The notes under the pieces: generated by a model
Told to the model about the DNA's origin: nothing
Database searches by the model: none
Seen by the model: the letters and a program-made list of their open reading frames with translations, nothing else
Position numbers and translations under genes: made by a program
Shown: one piece after another, positions 23,532-34,900 of the stretch
Numbering within the stretch: position 1 is the first letter of the stretch
How the letters are laid out: each line of letters starts with the position of its first letter
Assembly: GCA_036768485.1 (NCBI GenBank)
Contig: JAVLUZ010000150.1
Coordinates: 3,109,160 to 3,173,159, forward strand
Length of the DNA: 64,000 bases
Reading direction: 5' to 3'
Source: Mermis nigrescens
Taxonomy: Eukaryota > Nematoda > Enoplea > Mermithida > Mermithidae

Positions 23532-25073
23532 GTCACATATGATGACAACTAAAGCGCTTCTAAAACGAACTTATCAATCATAAAGTCTGTCACACTTGTG
23601 ACATACCTGCTTACTCTGACCTATGCGTTCAAACTTTAATCTACAATCTTTGAGAGATGGACAAAACACTTTTTAGCACAGGCTTGGGATAATTTTCGAA
23701 GTTTCCTGGCCGAAAAATCGAGGATTTTTTGGATCGTACGCATGTAATTCGTAGAAACAGTGTAGAATCCAGCATATTCAGACTGCGGGCGGTATTCCAA
23801 CTTAAGACTGTCAAACATTGTGCCAGAAATCCGTTTATTGCGCGCAAGATAGTATTTTTTCCGCTATTATATTGTAGACAGAATTATTTCATTTACACTA
23901 AAATTTAAACTTTCATTAATCCCTAAAGGCCCACATAAAAACTGTCTCTAGGTCAGCAGAGTAAAGTTTGTTCAACCGGCAAACTACAGTATTACAGCAT
24001 TACGCATTAGCGTAATACAACACACAGAAGATAGCCCGTCCCTTGTTTGGTCATGAACACACTTTTCACGAATTCTGAATGGAACTGAAATATTTTTTGT
24101 CAAATTCCAAGAATAAGACAAATAGCATCGCAAATGTACATACGTACTAGTGCTCGCAAAAAGTTCCGGAAAAAAGAGCTTCTGAATTTAGTTCGGAATT
24201 AAGTTCCTATTGCTTGGAACTTAGAACTAGAGCTAGACTAAGTTAAGCAGCCAATTTTTCAGCATGGGCGGGATAATAGGCTAAGGGTGGCGTGCTCAGC
24301 ATGCATTTCGACTTGAAGGTGCATCGGAAAGAATCTCAAGAAGTTTCAAAAACAGAGCACTTCACTGTTAAATTTGAATGATAAAATTTTTGAATGATTG
24401 GCCGAATATTGATTTTGCTTTGGGTCAAAGAACTATGAAAATTCGTCAAGTCAGTCATACGTGCATTATTTTCATGTCTTGTACAGAATTTGGGGCAGAC
24501 GCAGTCAAACATGCACCGAATGAATGGATAATATTAATTAGGATCATATTAGCCGGTTTAAGAATTTTATTTGAAGCTAAACTGTAGTCTGTTTAATTTA
24601 TCCGAGAAGTTTTTCATCAAATCTATTCCGGGGCTACAGTAATTCTATCTTCCCTACTTCCTGTAGGTCATTTAGAGATTACTGTAGCTACATAGGAAGG
24701 AAGGTTTTTTCAATAAAATTCCTTACAGCAAAATTTTGTCTCGTCTCCCAGCTGATCATGCAACATGCGGATGGTATTCGCGCATTCAGCTTGTCATAAA
24801 TCGACCATTAAACACAATCGACTATAGTCTCTTTCATTGAGCTTTGAGTTTTTTGAAAAAATTTAAATGATTACAAAAGTGTCTTAAAGTAACGCAATAA
24901 ATATGATATTCTACAATATATTGAGTCATATAGAAACGCATGCTATTGTTAAGCCGCATTACTGCTATCAAAATTTTCAACCACTTTTCTAGCCTGATTT
25001 TTGCGAAAAAATATTAAAGAAAACCGCAAAGTTCAATGAAACAGACTATAGCATTTTAACCATCGCCAAAAAC

Positions 25074-25143
25074 TTCCGCATAGCGTAGTGGTAGAACGTC
25101 TTATTGTCGTCGAAGCAACACGGGTTCGATTCCTGCTGCAAGA
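25074..25143 (+). tRNA. tRNA-like pseudogene or SINE head (copy 2)
   Basis: A box TAGCGTAGTGGTAGAAC and B box GGGTTCGATTCC are both well formed and correctly spaced. The D stem (GCGT/ACGT) pairs. The acceptor and anticodon stems contain mismatches, so an active tRNA is unlikely. The anticodon cannot be assigned with confidence. Confidence 0.45.
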
Positions 25144-26649
25144 TTTTTATTTAGCGCACTTACTTTTGTGTTTCACAGCACTATTTAGATGCTTGAATTA
25201 AGTCTATATAATCGGTTTAGTGCACTAAAAATGAAAGAATAGCGGCCGCTGGCCCCCACTCAACTTTTCTGTCGAGTTACAGTAAATAAACTAGCCATAC
25301 TGTAGCCCTCAAACAATTCACTGAAAGAGTTCTCGAATAGATGAAACAGACTATAGAACTCATTCTTATAGTGAAAGTCTACAGGAAAAAATTTTTTTAC
25401 ATAGCAGCTTCAAAACATATTCAGAATTAATGACAAATAAATGAATTCGAGCGATGCATCGGAATTTCGGAGCTTTTGATCATACAAAAATGCGCGACAG
25501 TTGACACCAGAAAAAATGTAAAAGGATTAATTGGGGAAAAGTAGAATCCGGAAATGCAAACGATGGGTAAAATGTGGAAACAGAAACATTTGAAGTCCCA
25601 GAACCGGATTCCACAAGTTGGGCCCTTCAGGATGAACACGCCAACTCCATTTCCAGCAAATCCTATGTAAGGGTAATTTTAGGGTCACAAGAACGGGCTA
25701 CCCTATTATTTGCATGATATGTATGATAGACCACAATTCTGTCAGGTGTTTCTTCATCCTAAGGAAGAGGATGGTTCAGAATGCCGTAACCGGCGTTTCC
25801 GACTATGGCTCAACAGAATAAACGTTTCCAAACCCATTTCCTTCAAAAATTACTTTCACTGGAGAATAGTTTTAAAGCGTGGAAACGGAGTACCAACCTC
25901 ACGTATTATGCTACACTCCGTTTCCGTCGGGGGTTTCTCAATCAGGAGATGGTGTCATGATTCAAAGTGCCGGTACCAGAGTTTCTCGATTAGGAACCGT
26001 CAGGGTGAATACACCCACATATGGACTAAAGGCCAGTCTTCACAATTGATATTAGCTGCCTAATTTTGTGCTTGGTAGTCCCTTTCACAAAGTAATTGCT
26101 TGGTTGGCTCATTGGTTGTTTTGCTTGATCGGGCAATTAATGTTGTTATTGATTATTGTGCTTCAATAGTCATTGGTTGATTGGATGATTGATTAGTTCA
26201 TTTTCACGATTTTCCTAGATTTATCTTCCTTTTTCTAATTGATCGACTTATTGTGGTTGGTTTTATGATCATTTTTGTGTATTCCATAATATTTCTTCGA
26301 TTTGCTTAGCATTTCGCTATAGTTTTATATTGATAATTTGCAGGTCTTCCCATTGATACCAATACAGCCCCAGTGATATCAGGTTGCACGGTTTTTCCAT
26401 GTATGATACACACCCCTAACCCCATTTTTTACACATTTTCACCCTATGAAGGGTAAGTTTAGGGCCCAGAAACGGAGTCCCCATGATTCGCATGTAATGT
26501 GGGCTACGTCCCATTTTCGTCGGGGTTCTATCCATCCTGGGGGTGATTATAAGTGCCTTAAGTAAGGTTCCTGATAAAGAGTCCGTCATAAATGCCCTAA
26601 CCCCGTTTCAGACAGAGTTTTTCCCACTTAAGGATTATGTTCCCCCCGA

Positions 26650-28220
26650 GAGCTATAAGAGGACACATCAGTATTGTGTGGTTTTTCTTTTCTTAAAAGA
26701 TAGATAATACAAAAATTTGATGCCGGTGTTGTTTTGTTTTTTTAATGAATATCCAGTGCGTAAAGAGCGTGTAACGTTTAACTGTAACGTTATAACATTT
26801 ACTTTCTTCAAATTTTGGTCGGTTACCAAAGTTTTGCAATCTGTTTAATCTGTTGTTTTAATGTAGACAATTGACTAAGCTCAAAAATGTTTTCTTTTGT
26901 TTTTTCGAAAAAAGTTTATCTCCAAAGTGACACTATATAGAGTATAAAGAATCTGAGGGTGAAAAAACGCATTTCGGCCTGTATTTCGTCTGCCAACAAT
27001 TCCGGTTATGGGTCCCCAAAACTTTGTTCAAGCAGAAATGTACTACGACTCAAGGGATACTTTCGGCTCGCCAGCGAACCTGAGTACATTTAATACGGAC
27101 TTAGTTCAAGGGTTAGAACTTCACACTCTTATAGATAGTATAATAAACAGAAAAACAATAGGCGGAAAAACACGTTTTTCCCCATTTAGATAGGTAAATA
27201 TCTCAAATATTTTGCGGAACAAAGGTTTTGTACATACAAACGTACTAGGATTCAAAGGCTACAAAATGGCTTAAACTGAATTTCTTTACAATCAATGGGA
27301 GTTAGATTCAGATTTTTAAAGTGTACAATTTAGTGGATGATGGAAAAATACGTTTTTGTCCTTTTTTAGTTCTGATCTTTCTCCGTTTAGAAGTCGGAAT
27401 AAGTCAATTAGAATAAAAATAAAATACTTCCTAAGGGGTACACCTCACAGCTGATTGCGTTTATTTACATCAATATTTAGCATTTTTGAGAGGTGTAAAG
27501 ACAAAGCTCGGTGCTCAAACGTCATATATCAGTGAGGCGCCTTTGTTTACACTCCACAGTGGTGTAGAATGGTTTACATCTAATATTTATTTGTCTTCAT
27601 ACCATTGTGGAGACGTAATTAAACATCTTCTTTAAATGCTGTGGTTGTGTAAAGTTTACACTTAAACTTAACCTTAGTGTCAGGGCATTGCGGAAGCTCA
27701 ATTTTTTCAAAATGTCCTATGCAACGTCGGAATTACAAAACTGACTTTTAGCTATCTCTGAACCCAGCAGTTGTGTAAAGTTTACACTATTTGATGTGCA
27801 GAGTTTACACTACAAATTAATTTTACTTCCAGAGCATTGCAAAACGTTAATTTTTATTCAAAATATATACAGTAAGGTCAGAATTATGAATATGGCTGTA
27901 TGTTTTCTTTACACTTAGTTATTGTAAAAGCGTGCTTTCAAAATTCAGTTAAGTTTCAGAGAATTGTAAAGCTTAATTTTTTCAGATTGTTCCATGTAAT
28001 GTCAGGATAACGAAACGGAGTGTAGTATTCTTTACACCCAATATTTGCGTACAGTTTATGCTGAAAACATTTGATCTGTCTTAATAAGTTAAGGTTGTCT
28101 TCTTTAGAAGAGATAATGATAATATTCAAAGTAATATTGTTTTCCGCGTTCTCGGAATGCTGTCATTATTGCAGCATGTTACCATTGAGTTTAATGACAG
28201 ATTTACTCGAAATATGCTAA
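26650..28220 (+). repeat. Family A diverged tandem-unit array (in duplication 2)
   Basis: Direct counterpart of 3855-5510 with the same unit order. It is followed by a family B element at 28232. Confidence 0.72.
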
Positions 28221-28231
28221 TTAAAAATAGG

Positions 28232-29024
28232 GTACTAGCAAGGAAAAATGCTTTGATGGAACAAGAAAGACGAATATACTTAGGATTATGGATTATTAAG
28301 GAGGTAAAAGTAGGGGATGATTAAAACAAGCTGCTATGTATAAGCCTAAAGTCAAGTCGCAACACTTGCCTAGTATTATGACATATAGATAACTAACGTG
28401 CAATTGTATTTAGAAGTTTTTGTTTTGTTATCATGAGCATTATAAGTAGCAAACCTAGCGTAAATTGATTAGTGCACACAATCGTAGCAGGCATGCAAGT
28501 TAACCTACCTGTAGTCTGTTTCACGTAAGTTTACGCGTTGCTCTTAAATCAAAAAGTTCTTTGATTGTCTTGAATGCATTGATGTTTTCGGTTTCATGCA
28601 ATTGGCTTGCAAAGTCGCTTCTAGTTTACTCCGTCTAATTTCCCATAGCTAATGCATAGCTAACATGCAGCTTTTCAATCTTTTATGGTTTATTTTAATC
28701 TTGCAGACCGCAGAATATACTTCGATTTTTTGCGATGGTTAGAGAAAGTCTATTATTTAATTTATTTATTTATTTATTTATTTATTTATTCATTTATTCG
28801 TTTATTTCATTTTATTTTATTTTTTTATTTTTTATAATTTTTCTAAATTTTTTTCATCTTTTTTATCATATTGTTGACTTTCTATTATTTTAACATTTTT
28901 TGCGACTTCAAGTATTTATATATACGAGCATTTTCCTAGTTACCTCCTTTTACATCCTTAATAATCAATAATCACAAGTATTTTCGTCATTTTTGTTCCA
29001 TCAGTGCACTTTTCTTTGCTACTA
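28232..29024. mobile_element. Family B element with long terminal inverted repeats (in duplication 2)
   Basis: The left end is GTACTAGCAAGGAAAAATGC and the right end TTTTCTTTGCTACTAC, inverted copies continuing inward past GATGGAACAAGAAAGACG. Between the arms is a TTTA simple repeat (about 28750-28830), absent or shorter in other copies. Confidence 0.68.
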
Positions 29025-30763
29025 CAGACATACTCATACACATGTGCCTGCCCAAAAGGTCAAACAAAGATTTATTAGTTTATTACATTTTTATTTTTTG
29101 GAATGAAATGAACAAGCCTTCAAGAGGCGTCAGTCAGCAATAACATACATATTGCCTAGAACGCCATCAAGAAGGAGGCGACAAAACCAGGTTTATAACC
29201 TACCATAAAGAAAGTAACGTAATTACGTATTTTGTTGCCATCACAGATATCAAATGGATGGCTTTATCACTTGTGGAACGCTTGAATAAAGGAACTAATT
29301 TAAGAACTAAGTTCAATTGGAAATGAAGTGACTCTTTTCCGAACTAAATTCCTGAGAACTAGTAGTCGTAACTTAGTTCTATTTTATTTCTTACTTAACT
29401 ATTTCAACTAGAGTACGTATACCTAACGTAATCTACTTTATAGCATTGCAATTTCCGAACTTGTTCTAGAGAAATGCTCAAAATTCGCATGCACTTACGA
29501 TTTTTATTCCAGTTTTTCTTGCAAAAAAAAGATGTATAAGAAGGGCACAATAGCGGGTAAAAAATTTAATTTATGAATCGCGCACTTTTTTCTGAAAAAT
29601 TTACTATTAATCATGCCCGTAAACGGATTTAATCGTGTTGGCCTTAGGAGTGTTAATATATTTCATAAAAACAAATACTTTCCTCAAAGACGCCGAGAAA
29701 AGCCCGGCGCAAACTGAGCCGGAAAATTTGAAATTAGGATTAAGAATAGCGAAATATTACTGAAGCTGCATTCCCGTTTTCATTTATATAAGGCATGGTG
29801 TGAAATAAAATGCCTATCAAGTAAACAATCGTTCAAATTACTCCGTTTTTTCTCTCGAATCCATTGTAAAGCATTAAAAGCTTTGCAGTACACGTGAAAA
29901 CCACATTTTCTGGAGGATCACTTATAAGGAAGTGAATATATATCATTAATGAGCACTATCCAGCTGTCAGCGCAAACGACTTACTGTACACATAATCGCT
30001 AATTTAACATTATTAATTATTTAACTTTGTAAGGAAACGCGCTGATTTAGAAGTTTAAACCATTATTGTAACGTAAACTTTAAGTTTAGATGCATACTGT
30101 ATTTTATATCATATATATATATTATCATTAGCGTAACACGTACATTTTTATTTGATATATGTATCGCAAATACATTATGTATATCGCGATTTCGCCGAAA
30201 AGCCAGATATGGTAATGCGTAGAAAAGCGGCAAATTGAAAGAAGATGAGAGCTAGCTAGTACGGTATGTGAATTGCAGACATAAAGACTCCAAAAAGGGA
30301 TTAAAACTGAATTCCAGACACAACAATGAAGTTGACTTAACCAACTTGAATGTCAGACAGAGCGGCTGGGAACCCAGCCATAAGCCGAGTTTAAATCCGA
30401 GAAATACACAAAAGTCAATGAAAGTAGCATATCAATTAGCATGAGTGATGTGTTAAGCGATAGGAAAAGTTCAGCATGCAAGTACGCAATAAATCTCACT
30501 AAATGCAGCGCTACGCTCTGTTATGAAATAGATACAAAATCGGTGAGACCAAAAACGAATGTAGAAAGTATGGCGGAAGCGGGAGGTTAAAAGAGGCCAA
30601 AAGGGTAAAGCTAAGGTATCAAAATAAGAGATATAAAATACGTGTAAACCTCACGGAAAAGATACCCAAAAACTAAAGTAAGCAAAGTTGTTTTGCTTTA
30701 ACTCGCCAAGATTAAGCTTCTTCTTAATCCTTTTACTCGCCAGACCGTATGGCTCCCGAAAAC

Positions 30764-30800
30764 TATAAAAATTGGATTAGAACAACAAAATCGCTCAGTC
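30764..30800 (+). promoter_or_regulatory. LTR core promoter: TATA box plus TCAGTC initiator
   Basis: TATAAAAA at 30764-30771 lies 33 bp upstream of the A of TCAGTC (30795-30800), the spacing expected for an RNA polymerase II TATA-Inr promoter. The same pair occurs in the 3' LTR at 41780. TCAGT is the arthropod-type initiator. Confidence 0.75.
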
Positions 30801-30980
30801 CCGTATGCCCTATTTAGAAAGTCTCCGTATTTTACTGCAAGCTCGAGAACGCTTATTTCGCATTCATCTAATCTTCATCGTTTTCGGCAATATTCACGCA
30901 GCCAGTCCGGCTGTACGGCGAAAATTTGCGAACTCATTTGTTACGTCACTTCTCACTTAACTGTAAGTTTTACTTTCAAC

Positions 30981-30986
30981 AATAAA
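30981..30986 (+). promoter_or_regulatory. LTR polyadenylation signal AATAAA
   Basis: It lies about 185 bp downstream of the inferred transcription start. The copy in the 3' LTR (41997) would end the genomic RNA. Confidence 0.6.
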
Positions 30987-31053
30987 ATCTAAATCGTAAT
31001 TATTGCTGATCTAAGGACTACGCTACCACAAAGGAGTTGGACGTGACATAATT

Positions 31054-31071
31054 TGGTGGCAGCGGTGGGAT
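31054..31071 (+). promoter_or_regulatory. Primer-binding site, tRNA-Leu type
   Basis: TGGTGGCAGCGGTGGGAT starts 5 bp after the LTR. It is complementary over 18 nt to the 3' end of the animal tRNA-Leu species that ends CCCACCGCTGCCA plus CCA. The TRIM at 2387 has the same site with one change. Confidence 0.85.
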
Positions 31072-31981
31072 AATTCGCCGTTGTGAATTTAAAACAAAAA
31101 CGGTTATTTTCGCCTAGTGAGTACCAGAAAATCGGATAAAAAAAATTCTCACCTTTTGGGAATTCTAGAAAATTTCAAACGGATTTCCGCCTAAAGTCGT
31201 AAACTTGCTTTCGGGTTTTCTAAGGTTTACCAAATTTAAAATTTGCTTTCCGATAGTTGAATTTTATTTTTTCCCTCAGACACCGATTTAGAAGTTGAGA
31301 GATTTTATTTCTTATTTTGTTGAATCACGACAGCAATTGGGACGATTTCTCTATTTCTCGAAGGTCGAAGGGGTGGAATATTCTCCGGATTTTAGCCTAG
31401 TGAAAGGATAGGGAAAGAATTTATTGCTGATTTTTATTTTGGGGATACTGCGGATATTCTTAGAGGGAAAGGTATCGTAGTTTTTAAATCGCCCAAGTTT
31501 GAATTAATTGATTTTTTTCACTCGGGTCCTCTTGAATAGAGTTGCTCCTCTAAAATAGAGTTGAGTTTAAATTGAATTATATTATATTTATATTATTTCC
31601 TGACCTTGTTATCGTGATTCCGGTCAGAAGACGGCGCCGTGTTATTTATCCTACTTGCTGAAATCGTTTGGCCAGCGTTTTTCAGCTCGTCCCAAAAATC
31701 CTTATTAAATCCCGAGTACCGAGTTTATTGAATTATTGAAGTATTTGGAAGGAATTATTATTATTTGAATTTATTTGATTATCGGTGTGAAGGAAAGCTA
31801 AACAAATTTAAAATAATTATAACTTTAAATTACGGATTCCCAATTAAACGTATCCGTAGAACTTGAAAGTAGGCAGGAAAGTCCCGAAAACTCAGATCTA
31901 GAAAGTGAAAATTTTGGCGAAACTCTTCGAGCGCACGGAAATCTTTTAGAGTCTATTCGAACTCAAAGTCCTGAATCGATT
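31072..31981 (+). other. Gypsy leader region
   Basis: Non-coding leader up to TAA at 31826-31828. After that stop the Gag frame is open but contains no ATG until 32180. The real start may be non-AUG, supplied by splicing, or mutated. Confidence 0.7.
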
Positions 31982-34900
31982 TTGAACGCTCATCAAAATT
32001 TCCTAGATTTATTTTTAGATAGTACTTTTGGCCATCCACAAGCCCAAAGTACCCCTGGAACCTCGCAAGTTAACATATCAAAACTGGTTGGAGAAAGGCA
32101 GACCATCCTTCCTCAAGTAAAAAGGTCAGAAATCAGAGAATTTTTGATTCAACATTTAAATAGACCAGTTACTCGAGCTATGGCTAATGACGACAGAGAT
32201 TTAGCTGTTGCCTTTAGACATGCTTTTGATGAATTTGGTGACCCTATCAACCAACAATTACGTAATATCACTGATGCGTTAAACCAGGGAGCCGGTCGAC
32301 CCGCAGAGGGAGATCCTTTTCTTCGTTTGGGAGCTATCATGAGCACAAGACCACCAAAATCGTTTTCTGGATCTTTTGGAGAATCATTTCCGGAGTGGTA
32401 TGAAAAATTTAGGAAATTTATGACACTTCAAGGCGTTTCTGGAGCGGAAGATTCCTATAAAATCGCATTTTTAGAATCTCATTTTATTGGTACAGCCTTA
32501 GCAAGTTTGGTAGACATCCTCAAGACCCATCCCGGAATTATTTATGATGATTTGATTGAGGAGTTGAATCAGGCTTACCCAGAGGGTAGGGATTCCGACA
32601 TTTATCAAGGGCTTATTTACGATGCAAAACAAAAAAGGACTGAGTCCGTTCTTGAATTTGTCGAAAGGCTCAAAAAGTTGGCAAAAGCAGCTTATCCTGA
32701 AGTAGCATCGGAAATTCGTGAAAAGATGCTGAAACCGATTTTCGTTAGAGGACTTTTGCCTAAAATTTATGAAGGCTTAAAATATCAGGAAATCGACACT
32801 TTCAAGGACGCTATCCGAAAAGCTATTTATACGGAGCAACAAGTTTTTCGGGAAAATGTCCAGGAATACCCTACAGCCCAAGAACCCAAAACAAATTATA
32901 ATCTGACTGTTTTACGTTCAGACGACATGTACTCGGATCAGATCAGGAGCCTGGTGCAAGCAGTCCAAGAAGCATTGGGAGACCGACGACAGCTAGCTGG
33001 GCTAAGTCGCCGCCCCGAACAGCAGTCGCGCTGTTCTCGTTGTGAAGTTTATCACGGCAATCAGCGGTGCCCCTTCGGTAATAACTTTAATAATAATTCA
33101 AATTATCGAAGTAATCGTACAGACCGTTTTGATAATAATGATAATTCGAATTATCATAATTATGTAAATGGATCTATAAATCGAAGGCGTTTGAATTATA
33201 ATAATATCTACAATCGCGGTAATTTTGGTCGAAATCCGAATTTTGCAAATAATCAAAATAGGCAGAATTTTCGACAAAATCCAAACTTCGAAAATAATCG
33301 TTGGAATAATAGGCGTAATAATAATTTTTATCAATCAGATAATTTAAATCGGAGCATACAAACTGGTTGGAGAGGAAACCAGCCCAGAACTCAGAGACCC
33401 AATCCCGAAACTCAAAATTTCAGTAGACAAAATCCTCAGACATCCACGAATAATAACATTTTGGTCGAAAGTCACGTAATCGAAAATGAAGGACCCGAGA
33501 ATCCTGAAGTTTTGGATGTTGAGGATGAGGGACTGATCCAACGAATGGCAGGAAGTGGTCGTATAAATTTAGTAAGAGTTCCTAATTCCATAGAAACGAC
33601 CGAGCCACCCGGGCCTGAAAGCACCGATAGCGATGCGAGTTCGACTGATTACGCAGCCCTCGAACGCGCCAATTGGGCTCGAGCTTGTTTCCTAGAAGAC
33701 TACAATCGCTGGCAATCGGAAACGCGCTTTTTCCGTTATGAAAATGGTCGCTTGTATCGCTTTGATGGCGATAGTGGTCTCGATTCCGAGGGAGTAGCGA
33801 TAGATGCCCACAATTCGCAAAATGAAAATTCGTCAGATGGCCTGGAACAAGAATTTCTGGCTTGGCTACCAGCCCCAGCTAACGACCTTAATGTAGAATT
33901 CGAGGACTTAGAACGTCCTATTAATCCAATCCAGCCATTAAATAATTTAAATCGTTCTGAGTCTGACGACGGAAATCTTTCAGCCATCCGAACGGGACGT
34001 CAGCGCCGACGCCCACGTCGTCGTCATCATCGCAATCGTCGTACACGCAACTTAGGCCATTTGGCTTATATACGTCGTCGTCGTCGCGAATCCAGCTCTT
34101 CCGGCGGAAATTCATCTCGCCCGAATACGCCAATTAGATGCACATGCATCTATTGCCCTCTCCACGGCCGTAATTGCGATCAACCGACGCCAACGCCTAT
34201 ACCTCCGCCAGCCGTAATTATTTCGTCAACCCCGGCTAGTCCCGAGCCGGCGGAAGATGGTGACGTCGCTTTGAATATGTGGGAACGTTACGAACTCATA
34301 TCAGGTGAGAATATTAAACATTATTTTGCCAAATTATTTTTCCCAATATTCCAAGAAAATTCTTTTAAAATACTTAATAACTCTTCTATTTTTATTCATT
34401 TTCTACAAGTTTTTGCTTTCCTTTTCACTTATCTTCCAGTAAAATATTTGTGCATATTTTATCTTATTTTATGGCATTGTACCTGCTATAGTTTCCTGCT
34501 GTGTATTGTTAGCATACTTATGATGTCCTTTAAAAAATTAAAATTATGGTATAAATCGAGGTTTGTAATAAAATGTTGTTGGAGACAGGCTCAAGAGTGG
34601 AATATACAGAAAAGTCGATTTTTTCTATTATCAAAAATTCTAGATTTACAAAATAAAAATAGAACAAGTCGAAACTACAAGTGCTTATCTTTTAACTCCA
34701 ATTTTTGCATGAAACAACGAGACTTGGAAAATGTTCCTGTTTTACAGAATCGTCGGACCGTGGGCAAAGTGACCCCGTTACTGATTCAGAAAGTTTCGAG
34801 AATGGTCCAGCTCCGACCGAAGTCAGTGGATCAGAACCAATGGCTGCCGATGACTAAAAACAGCTTATCGGTAGTATTGTCGAAGGCTAAAAGAGCAAAC

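Larger units (their letters stand above)
24147..29413. mobile_element. Possible hAT-like composite element (copy 2)
   Basis: Counterpart of the element at 588-6657. The ends CTAGTGCTCGCAAAAAG and TTTCAACTAGAG have drifted, but TACGTA still flanks both sides. No transposase is encoded. Confidence 0.3.
23532..29940 (+). repeat. Large direct duplication, copy 2 (homologous to 1-7180)
   Basis: Homology with copy 1 starts at GGTCACATATGATGACAAC and fades at GGAAGTGAAT near 29940, about 25 bp before the Gypsy LTR. The block lacks the TRIM found in copy 1: at 25960-25980 the sequence runs straight through the site (TTCAAAGTGCCGGTACC). Both copies carry many private substitutions and small indels, so the duplication is not very recent. 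No gene is recognised inside. Confidence 0.9.
29965..31048 (+). repeat. 5' LTR of the Gypsy element
   Basis: It begins TGTCAGCGCAAACG and ends GGACGTGACA. It has the same length as the 3' LTR. TATA box, initiator and AATAAA positions place U3 at 29965 to about 30796 and U5 as the last few dozen bases. Confidence 0.95.

Noticed and set aside
25710..26063. 117-residue ORF in the second duplication copy
   Set aside because: The homologous frame in copy 1 is broken and interrupted by the TRIM; no domain; repeat DNA.
33736..34133. Minus-strand ORFs within the Gypsy ORF1
   Set aside because: Shadows of the codon usage of the retroelement coding strand.
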